Notes: a model not told the origin generated them from the sequence alone. 64,000 nt of DNA from Methylorubrum suomiense (GCF_022179765.1 NZ_BPRE01000004.1:62001-126000); one strand, 5' to 3'; positions 31,150 to 39,080 are shown, counted from the stretch's first letter. Numbers and translations: made by a program.

Positions 31150-31763
31150 CTAGCGGTCGAGCCGGCTCGCGAGGGCCGCGTCGAAGGCTGCCGGAAATGC
31201 GGACGTCACGGCCTGGGTAACCAGGTCGTAGAAGGGAGCCGGGGCCGGTCGTAGTGCAGCTCGTGCACGATGACCGCCAGGACGAGGAGGCGGCCCCCCT
31301 CCTGCTTGACGAGGACCGGCGGCTGGTCGGGCCGGAAGTTGACCCACGCGGCGCCGTCGGCGAGCTGCTCGTCGACGTAGTCCCGCGGCAAGTTCCCGTA
31401 GGCATCGAGCTCGGCGTCGACGCCTGGCACGAGCGGCCCCTGCGCCGTGGTGGCGTAATCGCCCGGGCCCCGGGTGCCGCCGTCGATCTGGTACTGGAGG
31501 TACCGCGCCTGGTCCGGCTTGATCCGCACCAGGGCCGACGTCTCGCGCTCGGGGCCGACGACCGAGACGGCCGCGAACATGCCGACGCCGAACTGGGTGA
31601 ACGGGGTCGGCCTGTCCAGGTAGGCGGGCATGGCGGCGGCGACGGCGAGCCGGCCGCGCTCGGCCGCGGCGTTCACGGCCTCGACGATGGCCGGCCCGAT
31701 GGCCTGCTCCACGAAGGCGTCGGCCCCCTGCTCGAAGCCGCTGACGTCGAACTCGATCTTCAT
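31150..31763 (-). pseudogene. Phage tail-like (gp10-type) gene with frameshift near the 3' end
   Basis: Starting at ATG 31763 (MKIEFDVSGFEQGADAFVEQ) the protein has helices and a mid-part AMPAYLDRPTPFTQFGVGMF, then YLQYQIDGGTRGPGDYATTA and AWVNFRPDQPPVLVKQEGGR. This resembles small tail or morphogenesis proteins of the HK97 gp10 class, as a guess by layout. In the initial frame it stops at 31206, but from about 31240 another frame continues convincingly (PAPFYDLVTQAVTSAFPAAF, DAALASRLDR) to a stop at 31150. One base appears lost in the run CCGGCCCCGGC. Either a decayed gene or a sequence error. Confidence 0.5.
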
Positions 31764-31890
31764 GCCGGGCAGCCTCGCCCCCGGCCGTGCACCCGCCAAC
31801 ACAGGGGCCGCCGTCGGGCGCACGTCGGCCCGAAGTGGGCGCACGTCGGCCCCACGTCGGCCCGCGAATATGAACGGCCATTCAGGATGG

Positions 31891-31904
31891 CGTCACATGT
31901 GACG
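31891..31904. promoter_or_regulatory. Perfect 14-bp palindrome in divergent intergenic region
   Basis: CGTCACATGTGACG lies between the divergent starts at 31763 (minus) and 31937 (plus), 33 bp before the latter. Its symmetry and place suggest an operator. Just left of it, 31816-31866 carries a 21-bp unit (GGGCGCACGTCGGCCCGAAG) repeated about two and a half times. Confidence 0.4.
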
Positions 31905-31936
31905 TTCCTTGCATCGTCCGGGTGTAGGCTGCCCCC

Positions 31937-32320
31937 ATGAGAGAGCCCGGATACGTCCCCGCACACGCCTACCTCGAAGCTGGCCCGGCGCGCGCCGGCC
32001 GGATCCGCCGGCAGGGCGCCGGCCGAATGGCCACGCGTCGAGCCCGCCTCGCCGTAGAGGGGCGGCCCGACGCGGCCACCCTCGACAAGGCGATCGTCGA
32101 CGCTCTCCGCGAGGTGATCGCCGCGACGGTGCGGGACGGCGCTACGGAGGGGGGCGTCTACCCGAAGGACATCCTCGTGGGCGTCGCCGAGAAGCTGCGG
32201 GAGCGCACCCAGCGGGCGAGGAAGGCCGGTCGGAAGGCGGTCGTCTATAAGGCCGAAGCCGTGGGCGACGCGTTCTACGAGCGCGTCCTCGCACCTAAAC
32301 CTGCCCCCGCCAAATCGTGA
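31937..32320 (+). CDS. Hypothetical basic protein
   Basis: A 127-residue Ala/Arg-rich protein. Residues 45-110 form helices, TLDKAIVDALREVIAATVRD, then GGVYPKDILVGVAEKLRERT. No signal peptide or membrane helix. Not recognised; it belongs to the small accessory genes of the plasmid/phage island. Confidence 0.55.
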   Translation: MREPGYVPAHAYLEAGPARAGRIRRQGAGRMATRRARLAVEGRPDAATLDKAIVDALREVIAATVRDGATEGGVYPKDILVGVAEKLRERTQRARKAGRKAVVYKAEAVGDAFYERVLAPKPAPAKS

Positions 32321-32498
32321 GAACGGCGATTCATTGTCTAGGAGTAACGGGGGGAGTGACGTCCCGGGGCCGATCGACTGCCCGTTCGGGTAACGGCAGG
32401 TAACGAAAGCCCAGGGATGATTTCCGAAACGCGTTGACCGGGATTCGAGCCCAGGTGCTCTATAGCGGGGTGAGATCGCCTCGCCCGGAGACGCCCCG

Positions 32499-32813
32499 AT
32501 GACCCAGCACCACGCCGCCCGCGTTGGCTTCGAAGCCGCCGGCACCGTAGGCGCGGGGCTCGCCCTCGGGCACCTCGCGATCCAGGATGGAATGCGGGAG
32601 GTCCGCCGGATCCAGCGCGAGGAGAAGCACAGCGTGGTCGCGCTCGCGAACCGCCTCGAAGAGGCCCGCGCATCCGAGGCCGCCGCGCACCGCCGGGCTC
32701 GCACCGCGGAGGCAGAGCTCGCGTTCGCCCGCGACGAGATCCGGGAGCTTCAAGTCCTCCTCGCGCAGCAGGTCCGCCTCGTCCAGGAATTCCGGGAAAT
32801 CTGCGGCGTCTGA
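32499..32813 (+). CDS. Hypothetical coiled-coil protein
   Basis: A 104-residue protein. Residues 10-30 are moderately hydrophobic (VGFEAAGTVGAGLALGHLAI); residues 33-98 are a continuous charged helix (REVRRIQREEKHSVVALANR, ELAFARDEIRELQVLLAQQV), probably a coiled coil. ATG preceded by GGAGACG. Followed within 25 bp by a strong terminator. Not recognised. Confidence 0.62.
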   Translation: MTQHHAARVGFEAAGTVGAGLALGHLAIQDGMREVRRIQREEKHSVVALANRLEEARASEAAAHRRARTAEAELAFARDEIRELQVLLAQQVRLVQEFREICGV

Positions 32814-32837
32814 CCGTCGAGGGCTCGCCCCAAAGGA

Positions 32838-32863
32838 AAGGCCCGCCGGGTGACCGGCGGGCC
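32838..32863. terminator. Rho-independent-type terminator between convergent genes
   Basis: AGGCCCGCCGG-GTGA-CCGGCGGGCCT is an 11-bp GC-rich hairpin followed on the plus strand by TCGTCGTTTCGG. It lies between the convergent genes ending at 32813 and 32889 and could serve both. Confidence 0.7.
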
Positions 32864-32888
32864 TTCGTCGTTTCGGAGGGGTCCCGGC

Positions 32889-33731
32889 TCAGCCGAAGGA
32901 CGGCCTCGGCGAGGGGCGCGGGCGCGGGCCACGGATCGGGATGACCTGCCCTCTCTCCTGAGGCCCCTCCGGCGGGCGGGGGCCCCGCGTCGCCATGTCC
33001 GCCGCGCCGGCGCGGTCGCGCGTCGCGTTGGCGCGCGCCTTCCGCATCATCTCCGCCATAGCCGCCGGGCTGACATCGACCTCGGCGACAGCCTTGGCGA
33101 GCCGGGCGGTCGACGACAGGACCCGGGGCAACCCCGGCACGAGGTCCTCCCGCTTCGTCGCGTTGACGTGCCGATCGAGGGCGTAGGACGGCGCGTCGAC
33201 CACGGCCTGCAGCTGCGCCGGCGTCAGGCTCTCCAACCAGTGCGTGACCGGGGGCGTGAGGTCGTCGCGGTAGATGGCATGGAGCTCGCCGCCCTCGCGC
33301 TGGAGCGAGGAGGCGGCGGACTGGATCCGGATGCCCACGAGGCAGGCGTCGCGCAGCGCCGCCTGCGCCGGGTTGTTCTCGGGATCCACCATCTGCATGC
33401 GCGTCTCGTCCCGCTCGACCGCCGCGTCCGCAACGTTCTTCGCCGTAACGGGTCGCGTCGGCAGGAGGGCCCCGAGGGTCGACCCGATCGCGTTGGCGGT
33501 CACGTCGACGGCGTGCAGCGGCAGGGTCAGCGCGTGCCCGAGCCCGCGCCCGGCGGCGGACAGGCCGTCGCCGACGAAGCCGGGGACCGCCCCCTTCGCC
33601 GCGGCGCCGAAGCGGCGGGCGGCCGGCTTCACGCCGTCCCACTCGTCGCCGAGCACCGCGAAGAACAGGGCCATCACCATGCGGATGGCGGCCTCGATGA
33701 GCTCGGCCAGCTTCTGTGCCCAGGTCTTCAT
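32889..33731 (-). CDS. Hypothetical protein
   Basis: A 280-residue protein from ATG 33731 (MKTWAQKLAELIEAAIRMVM), with GGGAGA upstream. The N-terminal helix is amphipathic to hydrophobic. The centre (DETRMQMVDPENNPAQAALR, DACLVGIRIQSAASSLQREG) is helical, and the C-terminus is Pro/Arg rich and disordered. It is the last of three minus-strand genes of unknown function. Not recognised; typical of phage or plasmid cargo. Confidence 0.6.
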   Translation of the reverse strand: MKTWAQKLAELIEAAIRMVMALFFAVLGDEWDGVKPAARRFGAAAKGAVPGFVGDGLSAAGRGLGHALTLPLHAVDVTANAIGSTLGALLPTRPVTAKNVADAAVERDETRMQMVDPENNPAQAALRDACLVGIRIQSAASSLQREGGELHAIYRDDLTPPVTHWLESLTPAQLQAVVDAPSYALDRHVNATKREDLVPGLPRVLSSTARLAKAVAEVDVSPAAMAEMMRKARANATRDRAGAADMATRGPRPPEGPQERGQVIPIRGPRPRPSPRPSFG

Positions 33732-33781
33732 GTGTGTTCTCCCGTGTGTCCGATGTCGATTGAAGGTGAGGTTTTCGAAAG

Positions 33782-34237
33782 TCAGAAGCCGAGGGCCGCC
33801 TGTTCGGGATCGGCCCGCCGGCGCGGCGCCAGGGGCTCGCCGAAGAGCACGACGTTGGCATCGTGCGAGAGCTGCCTCCTGTGCTGGTGCAGCAAGGCCA
33901 GGGCGTGCGCGGCCTCGGCCCGGGTGAGGACCGCCCGCTCGCTCAGGATGTGCCCGGTCCACGTCGTCGCTTGCGACCACCCCCGCGCATTCCGTTCAGC
34001 GGCCCAGTCCGCGTCGAGGCCGCTGATGTAGCGGCACGCCTCCAGCGCCGACGCCCGGATCGCCTCGTCCCAGGCGAGGGCGAAGAACCTGGCGGGGGCC
34101 GGCCGGCCGAGGCGCTCCTCTGCCCGGCGCACGTTGCCCTCCGCGTTCGAGAGGCAGCGCTCGGCCGCGCGGAGCCCCCACCTCGTCCAGCTGTCCGCGG
34201 CCACGAGATCTCGGGCCTCGTCGAGGGACCGGCCCAA
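33782..34237 (-). CDS. Hypothetical protein
   Basis: A 151-residue helical protein (ARDLVAADSWTRWGLRAAER, FFALAWDEAIRASALEACRY, EAAHALALLHQHRRQLSHDA). The first in-frame start is TTG 34237, 3 nt after the stop of the preceding gene, suggesting coupled translation. No known domain recognised. Confidence 0.55.
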   Translation of the reverse strand: MGRSLDEARDLVAADSWTRWGLRAAERCLSNAEGNVRRAEERLGRPAPARFFALAWDEAIRASALEACRYISGLDADWAAERNARGWSQATTWTGHILSERAVLTRAEAAHALALLHQHRRQLSHDANVVLFGEPLAPRRRADPEQAALGF

Positions 34238-34240
34238 CGC

Positions 34241-34639
34241 CTACGGGCGCTCGTCGAGGAGCTGGCGCAGGGCCGAACGAATCGGCGGGGCCGAAATTTC
34301 AGCCGCAGCGACGTCGCGCTCGTGTCGCTCCTGATCCTGCCGGGCCCGCTCCTCGCGCTCCGCGGCTGCCGCGGCGACCACCCGGTCGACCTCGACCTGC
34401 AGGGCGGCGACGTCGACCGTGACGCCCATGTCCCACCAGCATGCGAGCAGCTGGGGCTGGCCGTGGCCGCGGTCGGTCCAGGAGTAGCCGACGCCGACGA
34501 GCATGCCGCGGGCCAGCTTGTAGGCGTCGGTGAAGGCGGGGGTCGGCTCGTCGCAGAGCCACAGCGGCATGACGTTGCCGTAGCGGCGCTGCTCCCCGAC
34601 GCAGCGCCAGGTGGCGCCGAACTCGATCGGCGGGCTCAT
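34241..34639 (-). CDS. Hypothetical protein
   Basis: A 132-residue protein from ATG 34639 (MSPPIEFGATWRCVGEQRRY). The N-terminal 75 residues look folded, with WLCDEPTPAFTDAYKLARGM, then GYSWTDRGHGQPQLLACWWD. A helical charged tail follows. It is the first gene of the minus-strand trio, and its start faces an intergenic region with two 19-bp direct repeats. Not recognised. Confidence 0.58.
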   Translation of the reverse strand: MSPPIEFGATWRCVGEQRRYGNVMPLWLCDEPTPAFTDAYKLARGMLVGVGYSWTDRGHGQPQLLACWWDMGVTVDVAALQVEVDRVVAAAAAEREERARQDQERHERDVAAAEISAPPIRSALRQLLDERP

Positions 34640-34745
34640 GATGTCCTCTGAGAAACCAGGGTGGCGGGCGCTTTGGCCCGGTCAGCTGGTACGCTGACAA
34701 GCTGAGCGTCCTCCCACTGGAAGAATTCCGCAAGACCAAAATTCA

Positions 34746-34785
34746 TGTAACGAGTTTCTCAAGGACTGTAACGCTTTTCTCAAGC
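34746..34785. promoter_or_regulatory. Two 19-bp direct repeats 21 bp apart (candidate operators)
   Basis: TGTAACGAGTTTCTCAAGG (34746-34764) and TGTAACGCTTTTCTCAAGC (34767-34785) agree at 16 of 19 positions and are spaced exactly two helical turns apart. They lie in the divergent 311-bp intergenic region between the hypothetical gene starting at 34639 and the HTH-protein gene at 34951, as expected for operators of a local regulator. Confidence 0.5.
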
Positions 34786-34950
34786 TCGATCTTCGGATCA
34801 TGAAGGCGCGAAAGACGCTCGCTTGCTGAGTATGTAGTGCGGAGAACCGGAAAACACGGCGATGAATGCTTGACGTAGGCTTCCGACGCGCCGACATTAG
34901 CTGCAACGCTGATACACAACGGGGCGTACGGCGAGCACGCGGAGGGCATC

Positions 34951-35205
34951 GTGGCGGACGAGTTGAGCGAGGAGGCGCCGGCGCGGCCGGCGGCGAGCGA
35001 GGGGGCGGTCGACGCGCTCGCGCAGTTGGAGGAGGCGATCCACACCGCCGGCAGCGCGGCGGCGTGGGCGGCCGCGGCGGGGATCTCGCCGGCCTACGTC
35101 AGCGACGTCCGTCTCCGCCGTCGCGCCCCCGGTGCGGCGGTCCTGCGCGCACTCGGGCTGGAGAAGCGCGTCAGCTACGTGCCCGCCGGGGAGGCCGGCC
35201 GGTGA
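34951..35205 (+). CDS. Small HTH (XRE-like) protein
   Basis: An 84-residue protein with a GTG start after GGAGGGC. Residues about 22-75 read AVDALAQLEEAIHTAGSAAA, then WAAAAGISPAYVSDVRLRRR and ALGLEKRVSYV, a compact helix-turn-helix of the Cro/XRE type as used by phage and plasmid regulators. Its stop overlaps the next gene (GTGA). It may bind the direct repeats upstream. Confidence 0.65.
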   Translation: MADELSEEAPARPAASEGAVDALAQLEEAIHTAGSAAAWAAAAGISPAYVSDVRLRRRAPGAAVLRALGLEKRVSYVPAGEAGR

Positions 35206-35525
35206 GCGAGTGGTCCGACTACCAGCACGCGCTCGGCGAGGACGTAGAGCCGGAGGAGCCGACGTTCGCGGACGGGGGCATCGTTCGCCGGCACACCGCC
35301 CGGAAGGCCCTCTGGTGCGAGGGTTGCCCGATCGACCGCGGCATCATGCCGGGCGAGCGCTACGCCGTCCACATCGGCCTCGACGGGTGGGGCGACTTCT
35401 TCTGCGAGCGCTCTTGCGACGGCATGCCCGACGCCTGCCGCGCCGCCCTGCCGCCCGAGCCGGTCCGGGCCGCCCCGCGGGGGCCGTGCCTGCCGCTCGG
35501 CGACGACGAACACATTCCCTTCTGA
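35202..35525 (+). CDS. Hypothetical Cys-containing small protein
   Basis: A 107-residue protein starting at GTG 35202 inside the stop of the HTH gene (4-nt overlap). The core has WCEGCPIDRGIMPGERYAVH and DGWGDFFCERSCDGMPDACR: two CxxC/CxxxC-like pairs suggest a zinc-binding fold. The short acidic N-terminus and Pro-rich tail look disordered. Not recognised; similar small zinc-ribbon proteins occur in phage early regions. Confidence 0.62.
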   Translation: MSEWSDYQHALGEDVEPEEPTFADGGIVRRHTARKALWCEGCPIDRGIMPGERYAVHIGLDGWGDFFCERSCDGMPDACRAALPPEPVRAAPRGPCLPLGDDEHIPF

Positions 35526-35537
35526 AGGAGCTCTCCC

Positions 35538-35732
35538 ATGGGCCGCGTCCGCGACAATTTCTTCGACAGCCTCACGCCCGACGAGGAGCGCGAGCTCTAC
35601 GACCGAGACGCTGAGCGACCCGGTCCCGACGAGCCCGACCCGCGGCTCGACGCCGAGCCCGAGCTCCCCTTCCCGCCGCTGCCGTCCTGCGCGCCGGAGG
35701 ACCTCTCCATCCTCGACGACTGCCCCTTCTAG
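35538..35732 (+). CDS. Hypothetical acidic small protein
   Basis: A 64-residue very acidic, Pro-rich protein (RVRDNFFDSLTPDEERELYD) ending LSILDDCPF. A strong ribosome site (AAGGAG) 12 nt after the previous gene supports translation. Probably disordered; not recognised. Confidence 0.55.
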   Translation: MGRVRDNFFDSLTPDEERELYDRDAERPGPDEPDPRLDAEPELPFPPLPSCAPEDLSILDDCPF

Positions 35733-35741
35733 GAGCGCGCT

Positions 35742-35849
35742 GTGACGCAGGAAGATCACGACGCCATCGAGCGCGAGCGCATGGAGCGGATCGAGGAATA
35801 CACCCGCGAGGTCGGCCTCGACCTGACGAAGCCCGTAGGGGAGGAGTAG
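35742..35849 (+). CDS. Very small hypothetical protein
   Basis: A 35-codon frame with GTG start, preceded by TAGGAGCG and ending 2 nt before the next ATG. It encodes a charged helix (HDAIERERMERIEEYTREVG). Spacing within a run of tightly packed genes, with its own ribosome site, argues it is translated. Confidence 0.45.
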   Translation: MTQEDHDAIERERMERIEEYTREVGLDLTKPVGEE

Positions 35850-35851
35850 AC

Positions 35852-36367
35852 ATGCCCTGGACCCGCCGCCGCATCGAGCCGCTGCGCCCGCCCGTCGGGC
35901 CGAACGGATACACGTACAACCCCAACCTCGTCGTCCAGACGAGCCGGGTCGCCGACGCCCGCGACTTCGCCACCGACCCGATCTGGCAGGTCGCCTCCCT
36001 CACGAAGGAGGGCCGGGCTGCCGTCCTCCGCCCCGCCGGCGGCATCTGCGGACCCGCCTTGCTCCGGGGGTGGCGGGTCCGGAAGCTTGGCGCCGCGGAG
36101 CACTGCGCCCTCGTGCTCCGTGTCGACCACTTCCTGAACGGGGGGCTCGTCTCCGTGTCGCCGGAGTGGGTTGCTATGGAATACAATGACAGGATGTTGG
36201 TCGTGACGCCGGAGCTCGTCGTGGGCGTCAGGGGCGCCTACGAAGACGTGGCCTTCGGAGCCCTCGGCGACATCTTCGTCGGGACGCATCCGCGCAAGCG
36301 CAGGCGGATCCGCCACCGGGGCCGGGCCGACGACCTCGAAGCGCTCGCCGGCCTCGCCCCCGGCTAG
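35852..36367 (+). CDS. Hypothetical protein
   Basis: A 171-residue protein from ATG 35852 with GGGGAGGAG upstream. Beta-rich: PPVGPNGYTYNPNLVVQTSR, VSVSPEWVAMEYNDRMLVVT, VGVRGAYEDVAFGALGDIFV, with a basic tail. Not recognised. It ends the plus-strand run; its stop overlaps the end of the convergent gene at 36364 by 4 nt. Confidence 0.6.
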   Translation: MPWTRRRIEPLRPPVGPNGYTYNPNLVVQTSRVADARDFATDPIWQVASLTKEGRAAVLRPAGGICGPALLRGWRVRKLGAAEHCALVLRVDHFLNGGLVSVSPEWVAMEYNDRMLVVTPELVVGVRGAYEDVAFGALGDIFVGTHPRKRRRIRHRGRADDLEALAGLAPG

Positions 36368-36636
36368 GTCTCGTCGGCGCGCTCGCACAGGACGGAGCCG
36401 TACGTCGCCCCATCCGGCAGGTCCCCGAGCCGGGCTGGCCTATACCGGGGCCGCATGCAGCACGAGAAGTAGGCGAGCGTGATCGGCGGCCTGGGGTCTC
36501 CCGGCCGCCGCACCGCGTTCGCCTCCGCGACCCGGCGCTCGGCCTCGGCGCGGTCGATCGCGAGGTTGAGCCGACCGCAGGTCAGGCACGTGACGGCGCC
36601 CGGCGGGGGCTCGCTGAAAGTGTAGCCGCCCCTCAT
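36364..36636 (-). CDS. Hypothetical protein with cysteine pair
   Basis: A 90-residue protein (GYTFSEPPPGAVTCLTCGRL) with an N-terminal CLTC, a central helix and SCCMRP, suggesting a small zinc-binding fold. It begins 1 nt after the stop of the upstream phosphoesterase, so the two are co-transcribed. Not recognised. Confidence 0.55.
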   Translation of the reverse strand: MRGGYTFSEPPPGAVTCLTCGRLNLAIDRAEAERRVAEANAVRRPGDPRPPITLAYFSCCMRPRYRPARLGDLPDGATYGSVLCERADET

Positions 36637-36637
36637 T

Positions 36638-37216
36638 TCAGGCGGCCTCGGCCAGGGCGGCCGCCGCGGCGGGACCGGCCTCGCGCCGGGCGACGTCGGC
36701 GAGGAGCTCTTGGATCTCGGGCACGGTCACCGGCCGGAAGGCCCATGCGTCGACGCCAACGTCGCAGGACCGGGAGGTCGGAGGGATCGAGCCGTGGCTG
36801 TGCCCGAAGAGGTGGATCCGGCCGCGGTGGGCGTCCGGCCACGTCACGTGCGCGTAGTGGCTCAGCCAGAGGTCGACGGGCGCCGGCATGCCCCGGTCCT
36901 GCACGAACAGGCGCATCACGTCGTGGATCCCGCCCTCCCACGGTAGGCGCTCCCCCCGGACCTCGTGGTTCCCGCGGATCAGCGTCTTGTGCCCGGCGAG
37001 GCGATCGAACACGGACCGGGCGTACTGCAGCGAGCAGCCGTACGCGAAATCGCCGAGGTGGAAGACGCGATCGCCGGGGCGCACGCAGTTGTTCCACATG
37101 CTGACGAGGTGCTCGTCGTGCTCCTCGATCGAGGCGAACGGGCGGGGCCGGGCCATCCGATCGCTGAGCATGCCGGCATGCCCCACGTGCGTGTCTGAAA
37201 CTAGGTAGGTCGTCAC
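36638..37216 (-). CDS. Calcineurin-like metallophosphoesterase
   Basis: A 192-residue protein with the dinuclear metal motifs in order: SDTHVGH (residues 7-13), HLGDFAYG (about 53), GNHE (about 81), SHYAH (about 119) and GHSHG (about 137). It is a short phosphoesterase like those encoded in phages and plasmids, where they may act on nucleotides or RNA ends. Substrate unknown. No recognisable gene lies in the 264 bp between its start and the gene at 37481. Confidence 0.9.
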   Translation of the reverse strand: MTTYLVSDTHVGHAGMLSDRMARPRPFASIEEHDEHLVSMWNNCVRPGDRVFHLGDFAYGCSLQYARSVFDRLAGHKTLIRGNHEVRGERLPWEGGIHDVMRLFVQDRGMPAPVDLWLSHYAHVTWPDAHRGRIHLFGHSHGSIPPTSRSCDVGVDAWAFRPVTVPEIQELLADVARREAGPAAAAALAEAA

Positions 37217-37480
37217 GGGCAGGACCCTCGAACGGAACGCGGCGGCCGTCCGGATATCCGGCGGCGGATTGCTGGCTCAGGCCGGCAAGCGTTTCGAGGG
37301 GGCGTGCGTCATGCAGGGCAGCCTCGCCGATCGGCCGCCCCGGCGCAAGGCCGACCTGTCGGCAGGGTTGCCGGATCCCTGGCCGCGGGGCCCGAGCCCA
37401 GGCGCGGCGGGCCATGTTCCGTTTACCCTTCGTTCTTCTTCCCGCTTGCGGCCGGGGCCCCGGTGCGGGATCATCCTCGC

Positions 37481-37891
37481 ATGCCCGAATACCAGCTCAT
37501 TGTCTCCGAGTGGGACCCCTCCGAAGGGGCGTGGTTTCGCACCAAGCACGCGGACTTCGATACGCTCATGCCGCTCGAAGACGCGGTGTGGTGCCCCGAG
37601 GTTCGGGATGGGCTGGGTTTCCCGATTTTCTCCACCGCGCAGTTGCGTGCCGCCACGAAGGCGCGGGGCCCGAAACGTCTCCGCTCGATGAGGCCCGGTC
37701 ACGGCCTGCTCGTGACACGACGCGAACTCAGCGAATGGAGAGAACGATGCCTCGACCACGGAAGCCCGCCCGCCTCAAGCTCGACCTCGACCGTGGGGTC
37801 TGGGCGATCCACGACGGCGACTTCAAGCGACGCACAGCGCACGGCCCTGGCGATCGCGCAGCGGCTGAAGCGGAGCTCGCGCTCTACGTAA
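37481..37891 (+). CDS. Hypothetical protein overlapping integrase gene, possible excisionase-type partner
   Basis: The frame from ATG 37481 encodes MPEYQLIVSEWDPSEGAWFR, EDAVWCPEVRDGLGFPIFST, then RPGHGLLVTRRELSEWRERC; the last 45 codons overlap the integrase start and look like its shadow. The ending LLVTRRELSEWRERC recalls the helix-turn-helix start of excisionase-like proteins, but the rest does not, so function is open. The position directly before int favours a recombination-direction or regulatory role. Confidence 0.5.
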   Translation: MPEYQLIVSEWDPSEGAWFRTKHADFDTLMPLEDAVWCPEVRDGLGFPIFSTAQLRAATKARGPKRLRSMRPGHGLLVTRRELSEWRERCLDHGSPPASSSTSTVGSGRSTTATSSDAQRTALAIAQRLKRSSRST

Positions 37892-39051
37892 TCGAGCGCG
37901 ATCGGCGCCTGGAGGAGGAGGCCCGCGTCGTCCCTGAGGACGACGACCCGACGAACCAGGATCCGCGCCTCGTCAGCATCGCGACCGCGCTCGCCTTCTA
38001 CGGGCAGGCCAAGGAGGAGACGTCGAACGCGAGCCTGATCGGGCATCACATCACCAACTTGCTCCGGCACTGGGGCGGGAAGAACCTGTCGCAGGTGAAG
38101 GCGGCGTCCTGCCGGGCCTACGTCGAAGCCCGCTGCCGGGAGCGCTGGAAGCCGCCGGGATCGACTGGGCCCGGCAAGCCGATCAAGCCGGCGACTGCCG
38201 GGCGCGAGCTCCAGACCCTCGGCGCGGCGATCGGGCACTGGCACAAGGAATTCACCCTCCACGCCAAGCCGGTCGTGTCGCTGCCGGCGAAGGCCAAGCC
38301 GCACGTCGACTGGCTGACCGAGGTGGAGTACGCGCGCCTCCTGAAGGTGACGCAGGGTTGGCGCTGGGTCTCCTCGGACCTTGCGACGCAGGAGCCCAAC
38401 TGGGAGCGCGCGCCGGACACGCCGTTCGTCGCCGCCTGGAAGGAGCGGGCCGGGGCGGACTACGTCCACGACGATCACCTGGAGCGCGCCTGCGAGATCG
38501 GGTTCTACTCGGGCACGCGGTCCGGCGCGATGCTGGGCCTGCGTTGGAAGCGGGACCGGATCGACGGCTGGATCGACTTCAACGGGGTGACTCTGTTCAG
38601 GGCCGGCCCGGAAGCGCCGCCGACCCGCAAGCGCCAGCCCCCGTGCCGGATCCACGACCGGCTTCTGCCCCGGCTCCTGGAATGGCGGAAGGCCGACATG
38701 GCCCTGAACCTGCACGACGCGGAGGGGAAGCCGATGCCGGTGACGCACGTGATCCACGAGCGCGGCGTCCCGCTCGGCCGGATCGACGGTGCCTTCGGCC
38801 GGGCGGCCCGGCTCGCCGGGCTGGATCGCCGCGAGATCGACGGATCCTGGCGGGTCGGGAACGAGAACCCGGCCGACGACCTCGGCATGCCCTCGCCGCA
38901 CATCCTGCGCCACACCCGGGCGACGCTGATGCTCAGGGCCGGCGTGCCCCCGCACGAGGTCGGCGAGTACCTGGGAATGACCGTGAAGATGGTGCTGGAG
39001 GTGTACGGCCACACGCACGCGGAGTACCAGAAGCGGGCCGCGGCGGCGTAG
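37747..39051 (+). CDS. int: Tyrosine recombinase/phage integrase
   Basis: A 434-residue site-specific recombinase from ATG 37747. An N-terminal arm-binding/core-binding region runs to about residue 180 (YGQAKEETSNASLIGHHITN, LSQVKAASCRAYVEARCRER). In the catalytic domain the first Arg is in FYSGTRSGAMLGLRW (about 256), then PHILRHTRATLMLRAGV (HxxR near 383) and the GHTHAEY box with the nucleophilic Tyr near 419. It ends 158 bp before a tRNA 3' fragment, the usual layout of an integrase beside its attachment site. Confidence 0.93.
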   Translation: MPRPRKPARLKLDLDRGVWAIHDGDFKRRTAHGPGDRAAAEAELALYVIERDRRLEEEARVVPEDDDPTNQDPRLVSIATALAFYGQAKEETSNASLIGHHITNLLRHWGGKNLSQVKAASCRAYVEARCRERWKPPGSTGPGKPIKPATAGRELQTLGAAIGHWHKEFTLHAKPVVSLPAKAKPHVDWLTEVEYARLLKVTQGWRWVSSDLATQEPNWERAPDTPFVAAWKERAGADYVHDDHLERACEIGFYSGTRSGAMLGLRWKRDRIDGWIDFNGVTLFRAGPEAPPTRKRQPPCRIHDRLLPRLLEWRKADMALNLHDAEGKPMPVTHVIHERGVPLGRIDGAFGRAARLAGLDRREIDGSWRVGNENPADDLGMPSPHILRHTRATLMLRAGVPPHEVGEYLGMTVKMVLEVYGHTHAEYQKRAAAA

Positions 39052-39057
39052 CGGGAC

Positions 39058-39080
39058 GTTTCCGACCCCAGGTCGGAAAC
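39058..39080 (+). terminator. Perfect hairpin after integrase gene
   Basis: GTTTCCGACC-CCA-GGTCGGAAAC is a 10-bp perfect stem with a 3-nt loop starting 6 bp after the integrase stop. The following bases (CCCTGTTTCA) hold few T residues, so it may be a weak or Rho-assisted terminator, or an mRNA-end stabiliser. Confidence 0.5.

Larger units (their letters stand above)
30315..31803. repeat. 24-bp perfect inverted repeat pair flanking about 1.44 kb
   Basis: The 24 bases at 30315-30338 are the exact reverse complement of 31780-31803 (core GTTGGCGGGTGCACGGCCG). The enclosed DNA holds a small gene, a ParB relic and a frameshifted tail-like gene. No transposase is present and flanks show no clear target duplication, so this could be the ends of a non-autonomous element or two copies of a regulatory or coding motif. 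Confidence 0.5.
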
